The position numbers were made by a program, and so were the translations under genes. Positions 20,008-28,894 of a stretch of DNA of 64,000 nt are shown here, in pieces; the stretch's first letter is position 1; each line of letters starts with the position of its first letter. The notes below the pieces were generated by a model that was not told the DNA's origin, searched no databases, and saw only the letters and a list, made by a program, of their open reading frames with translations. The DNA is from Symbiodinium natans (taxonomy: Eukaryota; Sar; Dinophyceae; Suessiales; Symbiodiniaceae): NCBI GenBank assembly GCA_905221605.1, contig CAJNDS010001302.1, forward strand, positions 452,501 through 516,500, in the 5' to 3' direction.

Positions 20008-20759
20008 ATGGCTTTCATTGGCATCGCATTCTCGCCGGGCGTGCACGTGGCTGTGCAATGTTGTTTGTGCCCCGGCGATTACCTTACGTGGCTAGCCGCG
20101 GGCTCGGCGGGAAACGTCGCAGATCACCGCGCTGCCTTGGCGCGCCTGCGGCGTGCGCGGGCCGTGGTGCTGGAGCGCTTGGACGTGCTGCAGTGGCGGG
20201 GCCTTGCCTGTCCCTGCCTGGACGGCGTGCCGGCTGTGCGCATCTACTGGAATCCATGGGCCGTGTCCATCGAGGTCTGGTTGCGCCATATACGTGGAAT
20301 GTCGCCACGGACGCCGCCGCAGACTTGAGCGAGTTCGCTGCAAACCTCCGCGTAGACGAAGGCCGCCTTCTGCATGTTCTCAACGAACACGAGCCGCCGG
20401 AGCAGGAGCTGGCGCGGGCGCTCGACTTCATCGCGGACGGCAGCCCGCGCCTGGCCGTCTTCCGTCACGCGGGTCCCTGGTCGCTGGCTCGGCCTCTGCT
20501 TTTGCAGGCGCCGCGCTGGGCGGGCATCTATCGACGCCCCGAACTGGTGACCGTCTTCGTCATCGCCTTCTGGCATTCTGGTGTGGCGTGCTTCTTGCTG
20601 GCCTTCCAGGCGGAGGACGCGGGCGACGCCGCTTCTTCTTCTTCTGCGGGTTGCGAGTTGAGCTCCGCTGCTCCGAGCAGGCAGCCGCCGCCCGCGGCAT
20701 CCTTCGCGGCCCACGCCGCCTTCTGTGGCCCTTTCATTGTGGGTGACGATGCGGCCTAG
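20008..20759 (+). CDS. Hypothetical gene 1, one frame break
   Basis: Start chosen at ATG 20008 in the strong context GCCATGG. The frame reads MAFIGIAFSPGVHVAVQCCL, an alanine/arginine-rich helix (HRAALARLRRARAVVLERLD) and RIYWNPWAVSIEVWLRH to about 20285. The sequence then continues in the next frame (LSEFAANLRVDEGRLLHVLN; YRRPELVTVFVIAFWHSGVA) to TAG 20757. The second part holds an acidic helix, a hydrophobic segment FVIAFWHSGVACFLLAF that could span a membrane, and a Ser/Ala/Pro-rich tail. No usable intron explains the frame change (only a 29-bp GT-AG candidate at about 20292), so an indel or assembly error is likely. GC-rich third positions match gene 2. No family recognised. Confidence 0.45.
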
Positions 20760-21104
20760 CCGTTTGACGTCGCACTTGCAGTTTCATCAGCCCCCCCGCT
20801 TGCCCGGAGGCTGCCGCCAGTACAGCTCGCTTGACGGCGTTGCGGTCCGACCGCGTGTGCGCAGCTGCTTCCATGTCCACCGCCACACCTGACTGGCGCC
20901 GACCTTCACGCCTGCGGGAGATTCTCGGAAAATGGGCGCGCGGGGTCCTAGATCATGTTTGCACGCATGTGTCTGTGTGTGTCTGTACCCGCGTGTCAGG
21001 TGCTTCCACGCTGCGTGTCCTGTCCACGCAAGCTGGAGGTACAGCAGTACATTTCTCAGCTTGCAGCGTCCGCCCTCCCACTCTTGTGATTGCCGCCTTG
21101 CACC

Positions 21105-22652
21105 ATGGCCCGCCCTCTTCAGACGCCAATTCAGCGCAAGATGGAGCACGCCGTGTCCTTCGTCGCGGCCAACTGGAACAGCGTGTCTGTCTATCCTCGG
21201 AGACCAGGCGGGGACGTGTGCGGGGCTCCGCCGGCGCGCGCGTGCGTGCATATGCGCGCGTGCGTGCATATGCGTGCGCGCGCGTGCCGGCGAGTTCTTG
21301 TACTCCCTTGTTCCTCTCGAGTTCGTGTCCGCGTCTCTGGCGCTCCTCCGTGCTAGGCCGCTGAGCGGATGGATTACGAGGCGGTCTTCAACACCCTGCA
21401 CCCTTTGCCCACAACGCTGGCGCACGAGACCCTGGCCCTGCGTGCCATGAAAGCAGTGTTGGTCAAGATCCGCCAGCGGGCCATGACAACTTCGCACGGT
21501 GTGGTGTCCCGGCCCTAGGACGTTGGTTTTTGACTCAGCTCGCGATGTCATGCCACTCGCCTGCTTTTCTGTTCCCGTGCCTTGCGCCGCTGCGGTGGTA
21601 AGGTTCGTGCACTTCAAGAAGACCAACAACAGCGCACTTAACACCATCATCGAAGAGACTGCCTTGTGGTTCGAACTCTGGGTCAACCGGAAACCTCTTC
21701 AGATGGTCGAGGCCGGCGCCATGGAGTGCCACGAGGCACCGGTCACGCTCACTTTCATTCCTGGCGCAACGCCTGAGGAGCTTTTCGCCAAGTGCGATGC
21801 GGATGCTCCAAATAGACTGTTCTTTGGTGTACGGCCACGACGAGATTGCTGGATTTTTCGAGGACCTCGGCTTCTATGGAAATGGCCAGCGTGCGAAGGC
21901 TCGCCAGTCAGACCTTATAATGTCCTTATGGACAAGGGTCGTCCCTCGAAAATTTTCCGGGATCAAGATCGCGGCTACGGAAAAGACTTGTATACGCCCT
22001 TCACCATCAGTTGCAGCAGCACCGCAAGCCCAGCAGCATGCAGCTGCTTCAAATCCCGGGCATCAACGCCCGCGATGCGGACAAGATTCTGCGCGATGAT
22101 GATGTCCTCGCGGCTTCTCTTGCCACCCGCGAGCGGTACCTCTTTTTCACGGCTCCCGTCGAGAGTCCTTATGCGGTACCGCCGGACAACGTGCCCTTGC
22201 CGGCCGCGGTCAGGGACGCGCAGGGTCGTCCGCTTCTGGACGAGGCCGGCTTTCGCCGCGACCTGCTTCCCCGAATGTTTTCCCCTCTGGAGGGCATGAA
22301 GCGCTGCTTTGCCTTCGTGCACGGCTTGCCGAACATGGAACTCGGCTTCACTCCCGGCGGCTTGCAAAAGTTCCGCTGGTTTGACTCGTACAACTGGAAG
22401 CTGGCGGGGCTTCTGCAGTATGCAGACGACCAGCTTGCAGCAGAGCTCCGGCAGGTGCAGCGGCATCACGCCACACGCTGCGCCAGGCGTTTGGGCCTCC
22501 TCGTCCTCCTCGACCTGCTGCCGGACGGCAGCTCTATCGACAGCACGCTGGTGACGGAGGACATTGTGGACCGAGCTGCGCTGACGCTGGCTTGTGTGTT
22601 GGGGGCATTTGCTGTAGGGGAATCCAGGAGCAGGCACAAAGAGTTTCCCTGA
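21105..22652 (+). CDS. Hypothetical gene 2, two introns plus frame breaks
   Basis: ATG 21105 lies in ACCATGG. Exon 1 (21105-21182) reads MARPLQTPIQRKMEHAVSFV. A GT-TAG intron (21183-21356) leads in phase to exon 2 (21357-21498: MDYEAVFNTLHPLPTTLAHE). A 40-bp GT-CAG intron (21499-21538) leads in phase to exon 3 (TNNSALNTIIEETALWFELW; TLTFIPGATPEELFAKCDAD). Without splicing, both exons 1 and 2 run into stops at or just after the junctions, which supports the introns. Exon 3 then changes frame near 21815, 21915 and 21990 (DEIAGFFEDLGFYGNGQ; NVLMDKGRPSKIFRDQDRGY; then the long frame 22011-22652). The C-terminal part has LLQIPGINARDADKILRDDD, CFAFVHGLPNMELGFTPGG and FRWFDSYNWKLAGLLQYADD. LLQIPGINARDA faintly recalls a helix-hairpin-helix but is no proof. 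The breaks suggest a decayed gene or base-calling indels. Unknown function. Confidence 0.5.
21233..21290. repeat. Alternating CG/TG block in intron 1
   Basis: Two copies of GCGCGCGTGCGTGCATATG-like sequence, alternating purine-pyrimidine and potentially Z-DNA forming, lie inside the proposed first intron of gene 2. Frames through it translate as HMRACVHMRA and are meaningless. Confidence 0.8.
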
Positions 22653-22658
22653 CCTTCA

Positions 22659-22664
22659 AATAAA
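22659..22664 (+). promoter_or_regulatory. AATAAA polyadenylation-like signal
   Basis: AATAAATAA begins 6 nt after the gene 2 stop codon (22650-22652). It fits a 3' end here, although many protists use other signals. Confidence 0.4.
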
Positions 22665-22696
22665 TAAGGGCCTCTACGGGCCCTGACACGCCGAAG

Positions 22697-22841
22697 GCCC
22701 GAAAAGGGCCGAGGCTACCCCCAACCCCAGCTTCACCTTTCATTATCCTCAAATAGAATAGGCTGAGGGACGGGGTTCTCGGGGTCCCCCCTTACTTATA
22801 CCCCTTAAAGAGCCCGAAGCATACGCCTCCGGTATGCTTCG
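22697..22841. other. Two hairpins downstream of gene 2
   Basis: GGCCCGAAAAGGGCC (22697-22711) is a perfect 5-bp stem with a 5-nt loop. CGAAGCATAC / GTATGCTTCG (22815-22824 and 22832-22841) is a perfect 10-bp stem with a 7-nt loop. They may mark RNA 3' end structure or be remnants of a palindromic element. Confidence 0.45.
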
Positions 22842-22842
22842 A

Positions 22843-23010
22843 ACCCTAAACCCTAAAACCTGAACCCTGAACCCTAAACCCTGAAACCCTGAAACCCTAA
22901 ACCTGAAACCCTAAACCCTAAACCCTAAACCCTAAAACCCTAAACCCTAAACCCTAAAACCCTCAAACCCTAAAACCCTAAAACCCTCAACCCTAAACCC
23001 TAAACCTAGA
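22843..23010. repeat. CCCTAAA/CCCTAAAA array
   Basis: Mixed 7- and 8-bp units (CCCTAAA, CCCTAAAA, CCCTGAA) beginning right after the 10-bp hairpin. Confidence 0.9.
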
Positions 23011-23024
23011 CCCCCAAGACTCGC

Positions 23025-23132
23025 CTGAAAGCCCCATCTGTGACCAAAGGTCGGGATGAATTCGGCTGCCAACTCGGCGTGAAAGGCACGGGCAAGGCGG
23101 GCTGGGAGAGATGCATGGTCCTGCTTGTACTA
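23025..23132 (+). other. Coding-like island
   Basis: Thirty-six codons: LKAPSVTKGRDEFGCQLGVK then GTGKAGWERCMVLLVL. CCCTAAA left, TTTAGGG/TCTAGGG right (23131-23240). Polar then hydrophobic; no family assigned. Confidence 0.3.
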
Positions 23133-23249
23133 GGGTTTAGGGTTTAGGGTCTAGGGTTTAGGGTTTAGGGTCTAGGGTTTAGGGTTTAGGGTTTAGGGTC
23201 TAGGGTTTAGGGTTTAGGGTTTAGGGTTTAGGGTTTAGGGGCTTTAGGA

Positions 23250-23860
23250 ACTCCAGGGTGTGTAACAGGGTTGATTGCTGAGGGTTGGTAGAGGGTGTGA
23301 CGGGCTTTGGGGGCTGCAGGTGCCGAATATTCACAAATATTCAGGCTTTACGGGATAGTAGGCTTGCTTACTTGCTCCCTGATTGAGCTTGAGAGGAGGA
23401 TACATTCATGGAGCTTCATGGGCCAACCTAGATTTTGGAGTTTGGGGGTGTTGCGCCCTTATGAGAGTATTGGGCTTTGGGGGTCAGGAGGTTGATGGGT
23501 TTAGGACACAGGGGATTTCGGGTGTTCGGGTGGGTTTTTGGTGGTTTAGGGGTATCAGGGGGGGCTTGCAAGTTCATGAGGCGCAGGGTTTAGGGGTTTC
23601 GTAGGAGGGGGCTGGGGGGGGGGGGGGGGGGGGTGTTCAGGGTTTAAGGTTACGTAGGCTTGGGGGATCATAGAGTTTGGCAGATGATTCCGGTTTTGGG
23701 GCTTTAGGAGGTTTAGGCTGCTTCCGAGACTTGTAGGCTCAAAGAAAGCATATGAGGAGCATCCACGGGAGTGCCGGAGGATTGCAAGCACCAGCACCAA
23801 CTGTGGCAATTGCAGCAGCAAACACCACTTTTGAACAGGCATTCGGCCTCGAGCCGCAAA
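23250..23860. other. G-rich degenerate region
   Basis: G-rich sequence with a run of about 20 G near 23611-23632. Plus frames at 23307-23604 are glycine/tryptophan-rich readings of it. A minus frame 23555-23842 starts MPVQKWCLLLQLPQLVLVLA, followed by repeat-derived proline runs. No gene I can support. Confidence 0.3.
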
Positions 23861-24229
23861 CCCTAAACCCTAAACTCTATAGACCCCAGACCTGAGGTTG
23901 TAGGCTTTTTGGCAGTTCAACTCGCCCCACGAGTTTTGAGGGTTCAAGGTCTGCGGTTTTGAGGGCTTCGAGGGGCAACCTTAACCTTTTGGGGATATAT
24001 AATCCTACCATAACTCAACGGTTAACCTTTTTCGGCCCAGCGTACTCAGCAGCTCGGTCTTAGGGATCCCTCTTAGGGTTTTTTCTTAGGTCTTCTAGGG
24101 TTCTTAGGGTTCACAGCTTTAGGGTATGCTTCAAGCCTTTAGGGTAAGGGTCATGCTTAGAGGTCTTAGGGTTTAGGGTTTAGGGTTTAGGGTTTAGGGT
24201 TTAGGGTCCCCTCTTCCGCATTTGCGAAC

Positions 24230-24304
24230 ATGGCGGACTTAGACGACTTCCGCGGCGATGAGAGCGACGAGCAAGCCGAGAGTCACCAGAGCTCAAGGGC
24301 TTAG
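24230..24304 (+). other. Short acidic ORF with ATG
   Basis: ATG 24230 in GCGAACATGGCG begins MADLDDFRGDESDEQAESHQ and ends at TAG 24302 (24 codons). It looks like the acidic N-terminus of a nuclear protein, cut short by the next TTTAGGG array. TTTAGGG tracts on both sides. Confidence 0.3.
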
Positions 24305-24309
24305 CTTGC

Positions 24310-24560
24310 TTAGGGTTTAGGGTTTAGGGTTTAGGGTTTAGGGTTTAGGGTTTAGGGTTTAGGGTTTAGGGTTTAGGGTTTAGGGTTCAGGGTTTAGGGT
24401 TTAGGGTTTAGGGTTTAGGGTTTAGGGTTTAGGGTTTAGGGTTCAGGGTTCAGGGTTCAGGGTTCAGGGTTCAGGGTTCAGGGTTTCAGGGTTCAGGGTT
24501 CAGGGTTCAGGGTTTAGGGTTTAGGGTTTCGGGTTTAGGGTTTAGGGTTTAGGGTTTAGG
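24310..24560. repeat. Longest TTTAGGG/TTCAGGG array, ~250 bp
   Basis: About 35 units: a TTTAGGG run, a homogenised TTCAGGG block (about 24440-24510), then TTTAGGG again. The central variant block indicates amplification inside the array. Confidence 0.95.
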
Positions 24561-24759
24561 GCGTGAGGTTTTGTGCATATGGGGCTCGGGGGTTTTGAGT
24601 TGAGAGTACAGAGACCTGTTGGTCGCTAGGAGCGACAGGTTGATGCTGGTTTGAGGTGTCCAGGTTCGAGGTCATGCTAACCAGGTATAGGGTATAGGGT
24701 TTAGGGTTTGGGGTTTAGGGTTCAGGGTTGGGTTTAGGGTTTGGGGCTTAGGGTTTAGG

Positions 24760-24929
24760 GTTTCCGAAGCACCCTTTTTCAAACGGCGCACACAAAGTAG
24801 CCAACAAACTTCGTTTGGGCTCTTCGGGCTGCTGCTGTTGTCAAGCTGTTGCTGCTGCATGCCTTCGTTGCCGCATGCCAAGTCATCTTCATGCAATAAG
24901 CCGTGCTGCAGATCTATCACGCGGCACAC
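24760..24929 (-). CDS. Coding-like minus-strand ORF
   Basis: From an ATG at 24929 the minus frame reads MCRVIDLQHGLLHEDDLACG, then a Gln run and SPKSPNEVCWLLCVRRLKKG, until it enters TTTAGGG repeat at about 24760. It is the most convincing minus-strand island outside 42.9-43.5 kb. Unknown. Confidence 0.3.
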
Positions 24930-24939
24930 ATGACTGGAG

Positions 24940-25470
24940 TCATTCTTTACCCTTTTTTTTTGGCATGCGGCAGCGCTCGGAGAGCTCTAACTAGTGACAC
25001 CGTTTCCCGAGGAGGGTCCCCGCCCGAGCTTTGGTTAGGAAGTACGTGCCTCCGCACCCGGCACACTTTCATTCTTTACCCTCAACCCTAAACCCTAAAC
25101 CCTGCACCCTAAACCCCTAAACCCGTTTGTACGTGCATAAGGCAGGGTCTTTGGGGTTAAGGGGGCGAGGTGGGGGGCCTTCGCCTGAAGCGACTCCAAG
25201 TGCTCTAGGGCCTTTAATTTAAGGTTGACGGATTCGGGTTTCTGGTTAAGGGTTTTAGGGTTTAGGGTTTTAGGGTTCAGGGTTTAGGGAGTATGGATTA
25301 GGTTTCGGGGTTCAGGGTTTGGGGTACGAAGGCCTTTCACCGCCATTGTAGGTCGTGCCATGGGAGGCAGCCGTAGTCACGTAGTCGGTCGCCGCGCCAC
25401 AAGAATCTGAATGCTATAATGCCATGCTTGCAGCATTGTTCGCTTCGTGGGCTTCGGGAGTTTAATTCGC
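24940..25470. other. Mixed unique and degenerate repeat
   Basis: A plus frame 24903-25091 (MLQIYHAAHMTGVILYPFFL) overlaps the previous minus ORF and is weaker. The remainder is TTTAGGG-like units with unique spacers; nothing else recognised. Confidence 0.3.
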
Positions 25471-25525
25471 CCTAAACCCTAAACCCGAAACCCTAAACCC
25501 TAAACCCTAAACCCTAAACCCTAAA

Positions 25526-25619
25526 CCGGAAGTCGTTGGAGCCCCTTGTCAAGTTATCGAGGTTGTGTCGGCGCCATTCTCGCCAAAGCGACCGAAGAGG
25601 CCGCTGCTTCGCAAGCTGG
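25526..25619 (+). other. Coding-like island, basic end
   Basis: PEVVGAPCQVIEVVSAPFSP then KRPKRPLLRKLG, 31 codons, CCCTAAA left and TTTAGGG right. The KRPKRP stretch resembles a nuclear localisation signal; that is inference only. A run of 18 G follows near 25698. Confidence 0.3.
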
Positions 25620-26007
25620 GTTTAGGGTTTAGGGTTTAGGGTTTAGGGTTTCGGGTTTCGGGTTTAGGGTTTAGGGTTTAGGGTAACTACCAATTCGGGG
25701 GGGGGGGGGGGGGGCACCTTTTTGTCGAAGGGTGCCCCTTTGCGGGTCAAAGGTGTCAAAACCCCGAACCCCTAAACCTCTGTCTCTAAACGACTTCGAG
25801 CGTTACATTATTAAGCTTTAAAACCCACAACTCCAAACCCCCTATACTCCAAACCCTAAACCCTAAACCCTGTAATCCCCATAAACCCTGCAAACCCCAA
25901 GTCTTCAAGGGGCCCAAGAAACCCCGAACCGTACGTCCTCTTCCCCCCCCCCCCCGCCCAGGTAGCCCGGAGCTCAACGGACGGGCCAGGGTCAGGCGCT
26001 GAGATTC

Positions 26008-26280
26008 CTGTTATCGATTCTCGGTTCAGGGCTTGGGGGTGTCGGTTGAAGGTGTAGGGTTTTTGTCAAGGAGGTAAAAGGAAGGACCCCTGGAAGGGAC
26101 TGAATCTTAGTCCCCTATATGACCCCTATATACCTTATATAGTCCCTATACACTAAGTAGCCCCCAACGAACCCCTAAATATCCTCAACCCTAGACCCTA
26201 AACCTATAAGCTCTAAACCCTACCCCTAACATCCCTTATAAGAGTACCTCCTTTAGTCCCTTGAGTCCAAGATTTAGGGT
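26008..26280. mobile_element. Dispersed repeat family B, copy B1
   Basis: Begins TGTTATCGATTCTCGGTTCA, with GGTGTCGGTTGAAGGT inside, then a CTATATACCTTATATAGTCC block and a right part CCTTTAGTCCCTTGAG. The left part recurs at 32665 (B2) and the right parts at 47987 (B3) and 56348 (B4). The internal CCCCTAAATA units are themselves telomere-like. No terminal repeats established. Confidence 0.55.
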
Positions 26281-26329
26281 TTGGGGCTTTTGCCTGCACA
26301 AAGCTGCCATCAGCCCAGACCCTAAAGCC

Positions 26330-26528
26330 TAAACCCTAAACCCTAAACACAAAACCCTAAACCCTAAACCCTAAACCCTAAACCCTAAACCCTAAAACCC
26401 TAAAACCCTAAACCCTAAACCCTAAACCCTAAACCCTAAACCCTAAACCCTAAACCCTAAACCCTAAGCCCTAAGCCCTAAGCCCTAAGCCCTAAGCCCT
26501 AAACCCTAAACCCTAAACCCTAAACCCA
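26330..26528. repeat. CCCTAAA array with CCCTAAG block, ~200 bp
   Basis: Long CCCTAAA run with two CCCTAAAA units and a homogenised block of six CCCTAAG units near 26464-26500. Confidence 0.95.
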
Positions 26529-26530
26529 AA

Positions 26531-26650
26531 CCCTGTTTTCTGTGTCCCTGCCGGCTGGGGTGCAAAGTCTTCCTGTCCGAGGCCCCAAGCTTGCCTGCCC
26601 AGATCCACAACCATCAAGCCCGAAACCCCCCAAAACCAAGAGTCCCAAGG
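26531..26650 (+). other. Coding-like island with Cys cluster
   Basis: Reads PCFLCPCRLGCKVFLSEAPS then LPAQIHNHQAR. Four cysteines spaced C-x2-C-x-C-x3-C near the start could bind metal, but no known zinc-finger pattern is matched. CCCTAAA left; degenerate TTTAGGG right. Confidence 0.3.
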
Positions 26651-26729
26651 GTTTAGGCTTTAGGGTGTAAGGTTTTAGGGTTTTAGGGTTAGGGTTTAGG
26701 ATTTAGGGTTTCTATGATTTGCAGAAGAA

Positions 26730-26865
26730 CCTGCCCCCCCCCCCCATGAACAAGAAATAATCTTCTTCATCAGGGTAATACAGGGATTATTGGTTTCTTC
26801 TTACTTTTTCTTGGGGGTGGGGTTCTTAAGCAATCTTGGGGGGGGGTTCTTAAGCAAATAGTAGT
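26730..26865. mobile_element. Family D element D3
   Basis: Internal GGGTAATACAGGGATT as in D4. The right end GGTTCTTAAGCAA occurs twice in tandem (26820 and 26845) before AATAGTAG. The left end is only a C-run with ATGAACAAG, so it is probably incomplete. Confidence 0.5.
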
Positions 26866-26899
26866 ATAGTAGTAGTATTGGATTGGGGGATTGGATTTA

Positions 26900-27036
26900 G
26901 GGTTTAGGGCCACTATAGGATCTCCTCCATGGCCCCTTGTCCTGCGCCTTTTGTTGATGGGGCAAAGATTCCCTATCAATGTGCCATTCCCTTTGGTACC
27001 CCTGATGCCTTTCGGGCTTTCGTGTCTCGGATACAA
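26900..27036 (-). other. Coding-like minus-strand island
   Basis: MYPRHESPKGIRGTKGNGTL then IGNLCPINKRRRTRGHGGDP before the frame enters repeat. Basic, glycine-rich. Adjacent to D3. Unknown. Confidence 0.25.
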
Positions 27037-27210
27037 ACGGGGCCTCTAATTTAGAGAGGACTAAGGCCTACAAGCTCAAAACATCCCCTCTCGTTCCCTA
27101 CCTAAACCCTAAACCCTAAACCCTAAAACCCTAAACCCCAAACCCCAAACCCCTAAACCCTAACCCCTAAACCCCTAAACCCCTAAACCCTAAACCCTAA
27201 ACCCCTTAAC

Positions 27211-27321
27211 ATGCCGGGGCCAAGGATGGCGTCGTCCAGCCGGTCCTCGCACCAACGAGCTTCTGTCACCATCGGCGTCTCGACTCGCTGCGGATGCTTT
27301 ACAAGCCTTTATCCTCCGGGT
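27211..27321 (+). other. Island with ATG, two open frames
   Basis: From ATG 27211 one frame reads MPGPRMASSSRSSHQRASVT then IGVSTRCGCFTSLYPPG; another reads KDGVVQPVLAPTSFCHHRRL then DSLRMLYKPLSSG. CCCTAAA left, TTTAGGG/TTTGGGG right. The first resembles a transit-peptide-like Ser/Arg-rich N-terminus, which is only a suggestion. Confidence 0.3.
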
Positions 27322-27534
27322 TTAGGGTTTAGGGTTTGGGGTTTGGGGTTTGGGGTTTGGGGTTTGGGGTTTAGGGTTTAGGGTTTGGGGTTTGGTGTTT
27401 GGGGTTTAGGGTTTAATCCTAAACCCTAAGCCCTGAACCCTAAACCTAATTAGGGTTCCAGGGTTTTAGGGTTGAGGGCATCCGACCCTCGGAATACCGT
27501 AAACACCCCTGAGCCAAAAACCCCTCTTAAACCC

Positions 27535-27692
27535 TAAACCCTAAACCCCAAACCCCTAAACCCTAAACCTAACCCCTAAACCCCTAAACCCCTAACCCCT
27601 AAACCCTAAACCCTAAACCCTAAACCCTAAACCCTAAACCCTAAACCCTAAACCCTAAACCCTAAACCCTAAACCCTAAACCCTAAACCCTA
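27535..27692. repeat. CCCTAAA array, ~150 bp
   Basis: Mixed CCCCTAAA then about 14 perfect CCCTAAA units. GAG|GTAAGC, a good splice donor, lies just right of it (GT at 27703). Confidence 0.95.
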
Positions 27693-27713
27693 GCCCTTTG
27701 AGGTAAGCCCCTG

Positions 27714-27800
27714 GAGCCGCGACCGGAGATCGCCCTGGCACTTGGGGCATCCCGGCGGGCCGCCGATCTCCGGGACTACGTGCAGAGCCAGGAGTGTTTA
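27714..27800 (+). other. Coding-like island, helical
   Basis: EPRPEIALALGASRRAADLR then DYVQSQECL, ended by TTTAGGG. Strongly helix-like. Unknown. 27800-28130 is degenerate TTTAGGG and G-rich sequence. Confidence 0.3.
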
Positions 27801-28131
27801 GGGTTTGGGTTTTAGGTTTAGGGTGTAGGGTTTAGGGTTTAGGGTTTTAGGGTTTTAGGGTTTAGGGTTTAGGTTTAGAGTTTCGGGTTTCGGGTTGGTT
27901 TGAGGGTTTTGGGGGGTTTGGTTTTGGGGTTTTTGCGGTCTCGGGTATGGGAGTTTAGTGTTTTGGGTAAGCCGAAGGGTTGAGGAGTTGAGGGGTTGGG
28001 TGTAAGTTTTTTGGGGACGGGAGGGGGGGCAGGGGGGGATGGAGTTCAGTCATCCCTAAACCCGAAACCCTAAGCCATGCATTTTCTACAAAAACTGAAG
28101 ACGGGGTCAGGGAGGGCGACATTCGGGTGGT

Positions 28132-28280
28132 TACTATTTGCTTAAGGACCCTCCCCCCCCCCCCCCCCAAAAAAAAAAAAAAAAAAGAAAAGACAAGAAA
28201 AGAATATACAAGTCCTGTACTGCCCTTCTAAGGAATCAGTGTTCTTGCTTCTTTTTGTTTTACTTTTGGCGGGGGTTCTC
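28132..28280. mobile_element. Family D element D2
   Basis: Left end TACTATTTGCTTAAGGACCC followed by a C-run and an A-run; a possible diverged right end GGCGGGGGTTCT lies near 28268. Matches the inverted end of D1 at 30.5 kb. Confidence 0.5.
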
Positions 28281-28401
28281 CCTCAACCCTAAACCCTAAG
28301 CCCTAATCCCTAGCCCTAAGCCCTAAGCCCTAAACCCTAAACCCTAAACCCTAAACCTAGACCCTTCTGCAAATAGTAGTTGGAGGCTCCTTGCTTATGA
28401 C

Positions 28402-28503
28402 CTGGTTCTCCCCAAACCAGAACTTGGGTTTAGCGGCTGTTGGGCTTCGGGATCCGAAGCCCTCCAGCCTCAGCCCCGGATCCCTGTTATGATACCGCAG
28501 GGT
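28402..28503 (+). other. Coding-like island
   Basis: LVLPKPELGFSGCWASGSEA then LQPQPRIPVMIPQG, 34 codons. Right flank TTTAGGG. Unknown. Confidence 0.25.
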
Positions 28504-28641
28504 TTAGGGTATAGGGTTCAGGGGTTTAAGGTGCCTAAGCTCTAAACCCAAAACCCGTCGAATCTGGTACCAGGGTTTAGGGTTCACGGCCTCTACCCGC
28601 CCGTGAGCTCAGTGCTTTGTCTGGCAAGCCCAATAGCCCCG

Positions 28642-28749
28642 TGGTTCTTAGTAGGTGATTTTGGAAATAGGGCCCTATATATACCCTTTAAAGGACTGTG
28701 TAGTTATGTAGGGTACCTCATTCCCTCATTATTCCCCTGCTAAGAACCA
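28642..28749. mobile_element. Palindromic element C2, intact
   Basis: Ends TGGTTCTTAGTAGG and CCTGCTAAGAACCA are inverted copies; the interior has CCCTATATATACCCTTTAAA and GGGTACCTCATTCCCT, the latter shared with C1. Flanks AGCCCC/GCCCCAG might be a CCCC target duplication. It lacks the telomere insert of C1. Confidence 0.65.
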
Positions 28750-28769
28750 GCCCCAGAACTGCCTCCCAG

Positions 28770-28861
28770 GACTTCTGGCGCGTGCCGCACTTCTTCCGGG
28801 ACCTACAGGCAGACCTTGCAGAGGAGGAGGAGCAGGGGTTGCTGAACGTTAAAAAACCCTA
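28770..28861 (+). CDS. Coding-like exon with acceptor site
   Basis: ACTGCCTCCCAG|GAC at 28769/28770 is a good 3' splice site. The frame reads DFWRVPHFFRDLQADLAEEE then EQGLLNVKK and stops in CCCTAA. An aromatic-charged helix with a Glu run; no family recognised. It lies directly right of C2. Confidence 0.35.
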
Positions 28862-28894
28862 AACGCTAATTGTTTTAACGTTAAACAAACCCAA

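Noticed and set aside
20084-20737. Several minus and alternative plus ORFs over gene 1
   Set aside because: Arg/Ala/Pro-rich shadows typical of GC-rich coding DNA read in wrong frames.
20787-21686. 299-codon minus-strand ORF
   Set aside because: It lies opposite the gene 2 exons, whose introns are in phase, and includes low-complexity Arg/His/Met sequence from the CG/TG block; a shadow of GC-rich plus-strand coding.
22815-22850. tRNA-like sequence (GGTATGCTTCGAACC)
   Set aside because: TTCGAACC recalls a tRNA T-loop, but no acceptor, D or anticodon arm can be drawn; it is a simple 10-bp hairpin.
24310-24560. CRISPR-like array
   Set aside because: Uniform 7-bp tandem units without unique spacers; not a CRISPR.
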